Source of the DNA: Zingiber officinale
Taxonomy: Eukaryota; Streptophyta; Magnoliopsida; Zingiberales; Zingiberaceae
Direction of reading: 5' to 3'
NCBI RefSeq assembly: GCF_018446385.1
Contig: NC_055992.1
Location: 101,512,947-101,576,946 of the forward strand
DNA length: 64,000 nucleotides
Shown here: positions 10,640 through 20,794 of the stretch, one piece after another
Layout: each line of letters begins with the position of its first letter
Position numbering within the stretch: the first letter of the stretch is position 1
The notes under the pieces: generated by a model
What the model was told of the DNA's origin: nothing
Database searches by the model: none
Seen by the model: only the letters and a program-made list of their open reading frames with translations
Position numbers and translations under genes: made by a program

Positions 10640-11830
10640 GACAACATATGCTCATATCCTTTGTCTTTTTAAATTTTTACTCCTGCAGCCAAAGGATACA
10701 GACGAACGAGGCATACATGAAATAAATTACACTGGCGCACCTTTTACCCCGCTCGGTACGGCTGGAGATGGTTTGCGCTCCATGGTCATTCTAGCCGTCG
10801 TCCGTCCTCATCTTCCAGATAGTATGCACCTGATCAGAGCTTCTCGACGACTCTGAAGGGCCCGACCCAGGCAGCTGCCATCTTACTCACATCGTCGACC
10901 GGCTTCACCTTCTTCCATACTAGGTCGCCGACCTAGAATGCTCTGGGAATTACACGCCTGTTTTAATTCTGCTTCATCCTTTGTCGGTACGCCATCAGCC
11001 GGATGGCTGCTTTAGCTCGTGCTTCATCAACTAGGTCCAACTCCAGCTGTCTCCGCTCAGCGTTGTCCCCATCGTAGTTCTGGATCCGATCGGACTCGAC
11101 TCCGATCTCGATTGGGACAACCACCTCGCCCCCATATACCAAGTGGAACAGTGTTACCCCCGTTCCCTCCTTTGGGGTTGTACGAATAGCCCATAGCACG
11201 CCAGGCAGCTCGTGGGTCAACCAGGCGAAGACGTCGTAGTTTTGCTGGAGACATCTGATCAGCTTCTCCTTCTGGCTTGGCTCCAGGTCGGATGCGACGA
11301 ACGTAGTGGAATCCGGTCGGACAGGGTGGATCTTTACCTCCTCCTTTTCTTCGTAAACTAAAGAAGGTGGCTTTTCGGTTATAGCATTTACCTCGACGCG
11401 TGGTACCTTCCGGGCGGACTTGGCTTCGGATCGGACCATCTCTACATAACATCACCGGGCAGCTAGCTGATCACCTCGGATTTCTCCCACCTGATCTTCC
11501 ACGGGGAATTTTACCTTTTGGCAAAAGGTGGAGACGACCGCTCGAAACTCGTTGAGAGCCGGTCGCCCTAAGATCACATTGTACGCGGAGGGAGCATCTA
11601 CAACAATGAAGTTAGCAGTCCGCGTTCTTCTGAGCGGCTCCTCTCCCAGTGAGATAGCCAGCCGAACCTGTCCGACCGACAAAACTTCATTACCGGTGAA
11701 CCCGTAGAGGGGGGTTGTCATCGACAGCAACTCGGCTCGGTCGATTTACAATTGGTCGAATGCCTTCCGGAAGATTATATTGACTGAGCTGCCTGTATCA
11801 ATAAAAATGCGGTGAATAGTGTAGTTAGCT
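10640..11830 (-). pseudogene. pol: G1 protease and fused pol/integrase remnant (RT, RNase H and most of IN deleted)
   Basis: On the minus strand an aspartic protease is visible: FIDTGSSVNIIF near 11775-11815 (active-site DTG), then DAPSAYNVILGRPALN..AVVST. After in-frame stops (near 11740 and 11453) the frame continues with EMVRSEAKSARK, then the pol linker ending NYDVFAWLTHELPG. It jumps at about 11200 straight into LWAIRTTPKEGTGVTLFHLVYGGE, the late integrase core. Downstream, WVGPFRVVEKL and YYLEDEDGR (with stops) mark the integrase C-terminus. About 2.5-3 kb of coding sequence (RT, RNase H, IN zinc finger and most of the core) are missing. Catalytically dead. Confidence 0.9.
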
Positions 11831-11899
11831 ATTACCGCTCGGATGATGAGGGCGTCATCTTGCGGGACTTCGACTCCCTCGAGGTCCCTAGGCCCAAAG

Positions 11900-13335
11900 C
11901 TTATCTCAGGCCCGTTCACCCGCTCCTAACTGCAGCCCACCGTATGGATCGTAAGCTGCCTTGCATGCGCCTCCTTGCCCTGTTGGAGTCACCTCCGGTC
12001 GGCCCTCCGGCGATGATGTTGATTTCACCCCTCGACGCATTGCCTCTATTCTCCTCCTCCCGAGCGGATGGTCGGGGTTGTTCATGTGATGCCCGAGGAA
12101 TGGCCCTGCGCTGCTGGTTATGTTGTCGCTCGAGAGATCTCCTTTCTGTACGCCGGGCAGGACTTTGGTGTTGATGTCGTCGATTTGGCGAAGGTGATCG
12201 ACGGCGATAGCTCCTTGGTGTAGGATGAGTGATTGGGGGGAGGCTTCAACAGTCGCGGGTGTTGTGAGTTACTAACTGATGGAGCGAACAAAACATGGGA
12301 GTCCATAACTTCCCTTTCGGTTTAGGCCGATCGGCCGATAATTATTGGACGGCGTGCGACCTCTGATGAGGACGGGCTACCTCTGCGCGGGCTCCTCTCG
12401 GTGGTTGATAATTGGAAGGCGGCTTCTGCTCGGCATGAGCTGGTGGCTCGGATGGTGCTTCCTTTTTCCTCGCCATCTAAGCTTCCTCCACGTTGATGTA
12501 TTCGTTGGCCTTGTTCAACATGTGGTCGTAGCTGCGAGGCGGCTTTCTGATGAGTGAACGGAAGAAATCACCGTCCACAAGCCCCTATGTGAACGCGTTC
12601 ATCATAGTTTCTGAAGTGACCGTCGGGATATCTATGGCCACCTGGTTGAAACGCTGGATGTAGACTTGGAGCGACTCCTTCGAGCCTTGTTTGATGGCGA
12701 ATAGACTTACGCTGATCTTCTGGTAGTGCCTACTGCTAGCGAAGTGATGGAGGAAGGTCATGCGGAACTCTTTAAAGCTCATGATGGATCCATTCGGTAG
12801 CCTTCGGAACCATCATTGCACTGATCCAGAAAGGGTGGTGAGGAACACCTGACACTTCACACCATCTGTATATTGATGCAATGTGGTTGTGTTGTCGAAC
12901 TTACCCAGATGGTCGTCTGGGTCGGTCGTCCCGTTGTATTCCCTGATCGCCGGGGGCACCTAATGCTTTGGTGGTGGGTCGCGCAGGATGACCTCGGAGA
13001 ACTGCCTATTGATCCGCTCGGGGGATGAGTCTGTCCGTGGCGCCTTGCCCTTCCTTGCGTCGCGGAGGGGCGCCTCATCGGACGAAGAGCCCCAGTCGAG
13101 GTTGGCTTGCGCGACCTCCGAGGGCGTTTGGAACAAAGCCCTATGGAAAGGTATCGGGGCGGGCGGGGCTTCCACCTGAGTGCCGGGTGGACCTTTGTTC
13201 TAGCCCCATATTGAGAGCTGCTCCGGCCAGTCATCTGGTGCCGCCGGACCGCCTGACGCCGACGTTGCCTGTTGCGCTATCTGATCGGCTTGAGCCTTCT
13301 GCTGTTGCTCGACTATCTTGGCCGCCTGCGCTTGT
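11900..13335 (-). pseudogene. gag: G1 gag remnant
   Basis: The minus-strand frame contains the retrotransposon gag core: VPPAIREYNGTTDPDDHLGKF, then FLTTLSGSVQWWFRRLPNGSI, then FLHHFASSRHYQKISVSLFAIKQG and VYIQRFNQVAIDIPTVTSETMMNAF. Stops interrupt it, for example before GLVDGDFFRSL and before VPPAIREY. A degenerate zinc-binding motif (FCSLHQLVTHNTRDC) lies near 12290. The N-terminus is missing because the sequence runs at about 13335 straight into the middle of the 5' LTR. Confidence 0.85.
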
Positions 13336-13945
13336 CCAAACATGCCTCAGTAGGGTTGTGTCAGAAAAGCATGTCTGACGCCATTCCGCAATTGTCCGAG
13401 CATATCCCTGCCGTGCCGGTGGAAACTTCCACCGTACGATACTCTGTCCGCTCCGGCCGCCGACCATGTTGTTTGTCAGCGGCAGGTGTCTCGAGGACGA
13501 TGTTACCAGCTGTCCCTTTTGTCCCTTTGCGCCTCTTGCATGTTCCCGGGCCGGGTGGACTGGTCGCTCGGCGTTCATGGCCTCTGGGAATGCGCATACC
13601 TCGGACCGGGCGGGGAAGCCCTACTCATGTGCTCGGATGGGATTGCGCCTTATTGTCCTATGGCTCGGCCGAGCGGCCTGTCCGCTCGGCCCAGAGACTC
13701 TTTCACCTTGAGCATCGGAAACCCGACCTTTGGCTGGGCTGTATTTCGTCCGGCCTGGGAGACTCCTGGTCGGATGTTCGGTCGGCCGGATGCTCGGTCG
13801 GCCGGATGCTCGGTCGGCCCGCCAGTCCGCTCGGCATGACATCTGTCTGCTCGGCACGACCTTGGGGTTGACCCTCTTGACCATTGACCTCCACGTGTCG
13901 TTGACCTCCCGCCAACGAGGGTCCCCCATCCTTACCACCGGATCA
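13336..13945 (-). repeat. 5' LTR of G1, truncated (U3 only)
   Basis: Matches about 4061-4654 of the 3' LTR. The portion equal to 3773-4056 is absent, so TATA, R, U5, PBS and the gag start are deleted. The break point shares CGCTT with the corresponding LTR position, which suggests microhomology. It also holds an extra copy of a GCTCGGTCGGCCGGAT unit near 13775-13820. Confidence 0.85.
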
Positions 13946-14278
13946 GGTATGATGTTGGGTAGCCAAAGACCCAATAATGATAGATCAGGTTTGAGATACC
14001 AATCTAATGTCTCCAATGCTAAGGTAAAGTCTTATGCTAGGGTTGCATATGACTATAGCAAGGAGAAGTCAATAAATGGAAAGGTAAAGTCATTTTAAGG
14101 TAAGGAGAAATTAACCAAGGACAAGGTGTCCAAAGTTAAGAAGGTTAGGTTTGTAGGCCAAGTGTCACCGGAGGTGCACCGATGTGGCCTAGCAATTGTG
14201 GATGAGTCACCTAGGGAGGTGGCTAAGGTTAAGAGCTCTAGGGGGAGCTCAAAGAGTCAAGTTGGGACCCATGGCTAA
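13946..14278 (+). pseudogene. gag: gag of element A, 3' part
   Basis: Continues the frame broken at 3772. After the GGTAT duplication it reads MMLGSQRPNNDRSG.. and runs to a stop at 14276-14278 (GTHG*), with one in-frame TAA at 14096-14098. It is Lys/Ser-rich and basic. The frame is preserved on both sides of G1, so the insertion, not the coding drift, is the main break. Confidence 0.85.
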
Positions 14279-14865
14279 TGGATCTCAGGTGGGCTTTACT
14301 TGGGAGTCTAGATGAGGCATGGAATGTGCCAAGTGGTTTGAAGACGGATTTGAGTCTCAAACCTAGGAATTTGGCACAATTGGTTTATGTTTCATGCTTA
14401 GAAATATATCATTGGGGTCATATAGCATGATAATTAGTTTTGAATGTATAGATGTCATATAAACCAATGCTAGGGATGCATTGTGGGTTAGTATTGTTGG
14501 ACCCCATGGTTGTTTTGATGTGATCAACCAAGTTTAGGTTAGGTCCTGTTTGTCTGATCCCTATGTGTAAGTGTGCAGGAACTTAGGAGCGTAGGAAGTC
14601 GAGCGGAAGACGCAGCTAGTGAGAAGAACGGCACGGGAAGGGAGCCGACGGGCTCGGTGCGTCCGAAGGACGAGAGAGATGCCGAAGAGTACACCGGTGG
14701 GCGTGAAGAACGTGCACGGCATTCGAGGGACGTAAATCCGGGACGGAAGACTGCTCGAGGAGAAGGCCGGGAACTGGGTTCGGGTGAGCCCTATTCCGGA
14801 TGGTCTAAATCACCTAAGCAAGCAAAACCAGAGCAAGTCAACCGGGAAGTTGACTTGACAAGTGT

Positions 14866-15193
14866 TCGATCGACCAAACCCTTTGATCGGTCGACCGAAC
14901 CCCTTTCATCAGAAGCCAGCTGTTGGAGACACGTCAGCAGCCACGTCAGCAACCAATGGCTGATTGGTCGATCGAACCCTCTAATCGGTCGACCGAGCCG
15001 AAGATAATCACAGACTTGGTCAAAGCGATTTGATCGGGTCAGATCGAGCAGAGACCATTGGCTGATCGGTCGACCGAATACAAGGATCGGTCGACCGAAC
15101 CCAAGCTCAATCCAGAGAGACTGCACCTAGATGGAAGGTTGGGTAGGTACAGCAGGTTCGGTCGACCGAACTTGGGGATCGGTCGACCGATCC
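14866..15193 (+). repeat. GATCGGTCGACCGA palindrome array in LTR B
   Basis: About eight copies of ATCGGTCGACCGA or close variants (GATCGACC, GGTCGACC), some in pairs about 20 bp apart, ending 58 bp before the TATA box. Duplicated in the 3' LTR at about 18085-18410. Confidence 0.85.
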
Positions 15194-15250
15194 TTCTCGA
15201 GTCAAAACTTGATCCCGAAAATCAGGTTATCTGATAAGTCTTGGAAGCCC

Positions 15251-15258
15251 TATATAAA
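15251..15258 (+). promoter_or_regulatory. TATA box of LTR B
   Basis: TATATAAA, conserved in the 3' LTR, directly downstream of the palindrome array. Confidence 0.6.
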
Positions 15259-15597
15259 GGGCTCTCGAATAGTTGTTCTAAGATATAACGAAAGCAATCA
15301 ACTCTCTGTGTTTTATTTTCCAAGCAATAGTTCTGTGCTCTCAAAGTGTAAAAGGCTTCTCCGCCTTCAGAGAATGAGGCGTTTCTAGTACGCTTTCAAA
15401 CTGCCTTGGATTAACAACCATCTTGGTTGTAACCAAGTAAAAACACTGAGTCTGGTTTTCTCTGTTCATTCTTTTTAATTCTGTTTAATTTCATAACTAT
15501 TGTTTTATTTGAGTTGAAAGTTTGAGGAGGATATAATTTTGATTGTAGGCAATTCACCCCCCCCCCCTCTCTTGCCGGTCCCCGCTATACCAACAAG

Positions 15598-15609
15598 TGG
15601 TATCAGAGC
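15598..15609 (+). other. Primer binding site of B
   Basis: TGGTATCAGAGC, two bases after the LTR end; initiator-Met tRNA type. Confidence 0.9.
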
Positions 15610-15660
15610 CCAATAGCCTCAAAAGGACTAAACGTTGTCTGAAGCACAAAGATCTGAACA

Positions 15661-17109
15661 ATGGTCGGCGCAAACATTCATCCCCCAAAGTTCGACGGAG
15701 ATTTCGCCACATGGAAGCGAAAAATGGAGGTATTTTTTAAAACTAAATTTGATATATTATTAATAATGAAATATGGATATGAAGAGCCAAAAGATAAAGA
15801 AGAGTACAACTGGATGAAGAGGGAGTGGGCCGATTTCATGGCTAACGGAAAGGCGGAATTCCACCTGCTGAGCGTTCTGCCGCCCAAGGAGGTAAGCCGA
15901 ATCGGAAGCTACGACTCCGCAAAAGATCTCTGGGAGAAATTCCTAGAGCTCCACGAAGGTACCTCGAGCTAGCGAGGCGCGACATCCTTCGAACTCAACT
16001 AATGAATCTCCGGATGAACACTAGCGAGAAGGTAGCGCAACTCCAAGCGAGAATCAAGGACCTGATTACACAACTGACGAATCTCAGCGAATCGGTAACA
16101 AACTGAGATTCCATTCGATACGCGCTCAACGCCTTCCCTAGAACCCCTGAATGGGCGTCCTTAGTAGATGCATACTACATCTCTAAGGACTTTGAGGTAA
16201 GTAGTTTAGAAAACTTATTTTCTACTTTCGAACTTCACGAGTCTCGACTTGCAGAGAAACTAGTAGAGAAGTCGAACCTCAACATTGCCCTACAAGCCGA
16301 AAAGGACGATCTCAACTCCGAAGCATCGATCAACAAAACCAAAGCGGTACTATTAGTAAGACGTTTCAGTAAATTTCTTAAAACTAATAAATTTAAATCG
16401 CAGTCGAGGAAGCATCAATACAACAGAAGGACAGTCTGATGCTATAATTGCAATGAGGAAGGGCACATCAAGGATGACTACCCCAAACTGAAGAAAATGA
16501 ATAAGGAGAAGCCTCAAAAACCGACGTCCTCTATACGCAAGAGCCTGAAGGCTACATGGGACGATTCTTCATCCTCCGAGTCAGAAACCGAAGCTTTCTC
16601 GGGACTAGCACTGGTGGGCAACCATCTCGTTGAAGATGACTCGGACTCAGAGATGAGCATAGATGAAGGGGGAGGATCATCAGAAGAGGATAGCTACGAT
16701 GAAGGGGGAGCCTCACCAAGTAAGGTAAATGATGTACGTACACTAAAACATAAACAGTCATTTTAATTTATTATAGCTCTTTCTAAAGACTTAGCTAAAT
16801 TAGAAAAAGAAAATACTAAATTGAAATTGAACTTAGCAAAAGCATGCCCACTAGAAATGTATGATAATTTAAAATTAGAAAATTAAAAATTAAAAATTAA
16901 AAGTTGAAATTGAGAAATTAAAAAATCATGATGCATGCTTAAATAAATTTCCAAAATCAAAATTAAGAATTTATGAAAAAGTAAACTAGTATATTAGAAA
17001 ACATCAGGGACAACTTAGGAAAGTTCCCAGAAATTATGTTCCCCCTAAATTTCTGAATAACCCAGTAGGAAGGAATCTATACTGGATTCCAAAATCTTCG
17101 CTAGTTTAA
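15661..17109 (+). pseudogene. gag: gag of B, degenerate
   Basis: ATG 15661 starts MVGANIHPPKFDGDFATWKRKMEVFF...YDSAKDLWEKFLELHEGTSS, a Copia gag N-terminus, ending at a stop at 15970-15972. The continuation is in another frame (LVDAYYISKDFEVSSLENLFSTFE). A TGA precedes a broken zinc knuckle in which the last Cys is Tyr (CYNCNEEGHIKDDY, about 16440). An acidic Ser-rich stretch follows (16555-16730), then AT-rich coding decay. The frame ending GRNLYWIPKSSLV at 17107-17109 matches the C-terminal YWxP motif of the other gag proteins in this window. Several stops and at least one frameshift: not functional. Confidence 0.85.
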
Positions 17110-17728
17110 AATTTTTTTTAAGAGCTTACAGTGAGAAAGTTAAACCATGAATTTCTTTATGGAAGTTTTGTCTAAGGAAGTGGTTATTGCTCCAATAACC
17201 AAGAAGGCCTAGTGCCTCGCTACGACCTGGAAGCCGAAATATCGAAATAAAATGTTTAATTAACTTTCTGATAAAAGTATTAAAATTAAAATTAAATAAT
17301 GCTTTGAAAAGTTTTTAAATATTTCCTTATAAATTCTCCAAAAAAAAAATTTCTTCTTAAAATTTTACTTAGAAAAATTCTCATTTTAAGATCTTTTCTA
17401 AAATTAGATTTGATAAAATTATCTAAGCTAAGTTGTTTTTAAAAATAATATTAAATTTTCACTTAGCAAATTTTTCAAAATAACTTATAAAATTATTTTT
17501 ACCTCATTTTTGCTGTGATCAAATGGGGGGAGTTTAGTAACAAGTTTTGGGGGGTTTAGGGGAAGTTAGGAAAAATTAAATTTTTAATTTTTTTCCCTTC
17601 TAACTCATGTTGCAAATTCTATCATTTTTGTGCTTAAAATGTTAGTTTAGTAATTTTTTTAAAATTACTATTTGTTTGTCTTTACCCTAACTTAAACTTG
17701 GGTTGATGCACATCAAAAAGGGGGAGAT
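17110..17728 (+). other. B non-coding 3' internal region and polypurine tract
   Basis: Strongly AT-rich, with runs of A and T and no open frame. It ends AAAAAGGGGGAGAT (17715-17728), the polypurine tract just before the 3' LTR. Confidence 0.8.
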
Positions 17729-18809
17729 TGTTGGACCCCGTGGTTGTTTTGATGTGATCAACCAAGTTTAGGTTAGGTCCTGTTTGTCTGATCCCTGTGT
17801 CTAAGTGTGCAAGAACTTAGGAGCGCAGGAAGTCGAGCGGAAGACGTAGCTAGCGAGAAGGACTGCACGGGAAGGGAGCCGACGGGCTCGGTGCGTTCGA
17901 AGGATGAGAGAGCTGCGGAAGAGTACACCGGTGGGCGTGAAGAACGTACGAGCCGTTCGAGGGACGTAAAGCCGGGATGGAAGACTGCTCGAGAAGAAGG
18001 CCGGGAATTGGGTTCGGGTGAGCCCTATTCCGGATGGTTGAAATCACCCAAGCAAGTCAACCGGGAAGTTGACTTGACAAGTGTTTGGTCGATCGAACCC
18101 TTTGATCGGTCGACCGAACCCCTTTCATCAGAAGCCAGCCATTGGAGACACGTCAGCAGCCACGTCAGCAACCAATGGCTGATCGGTCGACCAAACCCTC
18201 TGATCGGTCGACCGAACCAAAGATAATCACAGACTTGGTCGAAGCGATTTGATCGGGTCAGATCGAGCAGAGACCATTGGCTGATCGGTCGACCGAATAC
18301 AAGGATCGGTCGACCGAACCCAAGCTCAATCCAGAGAGACTGCACCTGGACGGAAGGCTGGGCAGGTACAGTAGGTTCGGTCGACCGAACCTGGGGATCG
18401 GTTGACCGATCCCTCTCGAGTCAACTTGATCCCGAAAATCAGGTTATCTGATAAGTCTTCGAAGCCCTATATAAAGGGGTCTCGAATAGCTGTTCTAAGA
18501 TATAACGAAAGTAACCAACTCTCTGTGTTTTATTTTCCAAGTAATAGTTCTGTGCTCTCAAAGTGTAAAAGGCTTCTCCGCCTTCAGAGAATGAGATGTT
18601 TCTAGTGCGCTTTCAAACTGCCTTAGATTAACAACCATCTTGGTTGTAACCAAGTAAAAACATTGAGTCTGATTTTCTCTGTTCATTCTTTTTAATTCTG
18701 TTTAATTTCATAACTATTGTTTTATTTGAGTTGAAAGTTTGAGGAGGGTATAATTTTGATTGCAAGCAATTCACCTCCCCCCTTCTTGTCGGTCCCCGCT
18801 ATATCAACA
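17729..18809 (+). repeat. 3' LTR of B
   Basis: 1081 bp, starts TGTTGGACCCCGTGG, ends TATATCAACA. Palindromes and TATA as in the 5' copy. Confidence 0.95.
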
Positions 18810-19758
18810 AGTATATGCAAATACATCAAGAGGAAGCTAAAACTAAGACTTTAGGTCAGGGTTCAATTGAACTTTTTAGCTAGTTTTATATTTTGTGTCA
18901 ATCTTGGGATTTATGATAAATATATTTTTACATATATTTTTCCCAATTAGACATTGATAAAATAGACCTCTCCACAAAATTTGAGAATTTTTGGAGGTCT
19001 GTGGAATTTCTGGCGCATTTATGAAGTTGGTCAGAAAAGGTTGATTTTTGCATGAATAGTGTACCGGTCGACTAGTACAGTTAGCAGTCGACTGGTAACA
19101 GTATTTTTGAGCACAGAATGTCTTTGTAAGCTCATTTCGATAGGGGCAGTCGACTAGTACTTCTTGCAGTCGACTGATACCAAGCTGAAAGTGTTTTCAG
19201 CACTGGATTTTGACCAGGTCAGCTCGTATAGATGTATGGGATCCATGGGGGGATAACTACATGAGTTTAGGGTCAGTTGAATGATAAGTTTTCAATAATT
19301 GGGATATTGTTCGAAAGCTTTTTGGATGTTAGGTAAAGGGGGAGAAGTAAAGTTTAGTTGGGAAAACCTTAGCGCCTTTGCGTAGGGAGAGCCTTGGGAT
19401 AGGTTCTTAAATAGCCCTGTGATAAAATTCCTAACTCAATAGGGAGCCTAGGTGTAGGGGGAGTCTTGGCATAGGTTCCAATGCATGGTGCATTTTTCAT
19501 TCAGCGTTGTAAGTCCAAGTGTATAGCCTTGGCATCGTAAGTCCATTCGGCGTTGCAAGTCCAAGTGTGTAGTCTTGGCATCTTGAGTCTATTCGGCAGT
19601 CTAAGTCCAAGTGTGTAGCCTTGGCAACATAAGTCTATTCGGCGGCGTAAGTCCAAGTGTGTAGCCTTAGCATCGTAAGTCCATTGTTTTAGCATGTTTA
19701 TTTGCTATTATGTTTTCCCTAACTTAAACGTATTGCCAAATATCAAAACGGGGAAGAT
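18810..19758 (+). other. Element A 3' internal non-coding region
   Basis: No open frame. It contains four copies of the CAGTCGACTG-type palindrome (about 19068-19175) that also fills LTR A, a 46-bp tandem repeat (19499-19684), and a purine tract AAAACGGGGAAGAT at 19745-19758 that serves as PPT. Confidence 0.8.
19499..19684 (+). repeat. 46-bp tandem repeat with embedded hairpins (about 4 copies)
   Basis: AAGTCCAAGTGT recurs at 19511, 19557, 19603 and 19649 (spacing 46). Each unit holds AAGT-CCAAG-loop-CTTGG-CA, a 5-bp stem with an 8-nt loop (first at 19515-19532); the last unit has CTTAG. The module looks like the hairpin units in the LTRs of C and D. Confidence 0.85.
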
Positions 19759-20794
19759 TGTTGGAGCAATCCCAATGGTTCGTGCGACCATGTGTTTTGG
19801 TGTTTGGACAAGGGTTTAAATTAGGTTCACCCTTGTATTTGATATGTGTATGTGAGTGTGTAGGTATGCAGGATACACATGTGACTCAGGTTGATGGCTT
19901 CGGGTCTAGTAAAGGATGAAGCATCCGAGGGACCGTGGACAAGGCAGCAAGGACAAGGGCCGAGGGAAGCGACTTCGAGGCATACACAAGGGATGACATT
20001 GGGGACGAGCCGCGGGCTTGAATGCACCGAGAGACGAGAGCCAAAGGAAGTAGGCTTAAAGGCAAGAGGTCAAGCTACAAAAAAGCGTCAAGTGAGTCAT
20101 AAGGGTGAGAGTACGAGTGCACGAGAGATTGTACTCGGAGTAAAATACTAGTTTTAGGGTTTTACTGTAATGTTACTGTAGCAGTACTGTAGCAGTACTG
20201 TAATAGTCGACTGCATGTTTTAGCAGTCGATTGGGAGAGAACAAAATGCTTCTGTTTGTTCGGTCAGTGTGGAGCATCGACTGCTAGTTTTAGCAGTCGA
20301 CTGGTATCGAGCCGTTGGGATGTAACGGTTGAATTTCCACAGAGGGCAGTCGACTGCATGTTTTGGCAGTCGACTGGTAGGCGGGGTTTTCAACCCGCGA
20401 CCTATATAATCAAGGCTTGGAAGCTTGGTTATCCCTGACGAAATAGAGGTGGTTAATCTCTATTAGTAGTCTACTAGTCTCAAGAGTCTTGGTTGGTGTT
20501 GTGGTGAGGTTTGTCCACTCACAAGGAGCGACTTGAGATAGCCGGAGTTTGTCGGAGGCTAATCCACCGATGGATCGGGATCGTCCACCTCAAGGACACG
20601 CCGTAGAATAGGAGCCCTAATCCCCGAACCACGTTAAACGAGCGTGTTAGCGGTTTGCATTTCCTTTCTTAGTTTAGTCTTTAGCTTGTTTGTTGTTTGT
20701 ATTTCCGTTGCACAAGCTAACAAGTGTAGGAAGCAAGGATTTGAGGGTGTCGTCTATCCAACCCCCCTTCAAGCCGACCACCGATCCCCTTACA
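19759..20794 (+). repeat. 3' LTR of element A
   Basis: 1036 bp from TGTTGGAGCAATCCC to TTACA. It supplies the part of the LTR that is missing at the left edge of the window. The following GTAAG (20795-20799) is the expected target duplication; its partner is outside the window. Confidence 0.9.

Larger units (their letters stand above)
3773..13945 (-). mobile_element. Gypsy retrotransposon G1, internally deleted, TSD GGTAT
   Basis: The ends are TGATCC at 3773 and GGATCA at 13945, with GGTAT on both sides (3768-3772 and 13946-13950), inside gag of element A. On the minus strand the order is truncated 5' LTR (13945-13336), gag, aspartic protease, start of pol fused to the end of integrase, 64-bp repeats, an opposite-strand spliced ORF, PPT and 3' LTR (4654-3773). 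An extra ORF and tandem repeats between pol and the 3' LTR fit the Tat lineage of plant Gypsy elements (family knowledge, not computed). With no RT and no promoter in its 5' LTR, this copy is dead. Confidence 0.9.
14495..15595 (+). repeat. 5' LTR of B
   Basis: 1101 bp, differing from the 3' LTR by scattered substitutions and small indels (for example AAAACCAGAGC near 14820 is missing in the other LTR). It includes the GGTCGACC palindrome array and a TATA box at 15251. Confidence 0.95.
14495..18809 (+). mobile_element. Gag-only Copia-type retrotransposon B, TSD AGTAT
   Basis: 4315 bp with two LTRs (14495-15595 and 17729-18809), both TGTTGG...CAACA, and AGTAT on each side (14490-14494 and 18810-18814). 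PBS and PPT are present and only a degenerate gag lies between. It is inserted in the 3' internal region of element A. Non-autonomous. Confidence 0.95.
1619..20794 (+). mobile_element. Gag-only Copia-type LTR retrotransposon, element A (host of nested insertions)
   Basis: Reassembled from 5' LTR remainder (1619-2487), PBS (2490-2501), gag (2544-3772 plus 13946-14278), non-coding internal DNA (14279-14494 and 18810-19758), PPT and 3' LTR (19759-20794). The parts are separated by G1 (3773-13945) and B (14495-18809), both with clean 5-bp target duplications. No protease, integrase, RT or RNase H is visible, so it is a non-autonomous element that would need enzymes in trans. The 200 bp missing from the start of its 5' LTR lie left of the window, beyond the inserted Copia LTR. 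Confidence 0.85.
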
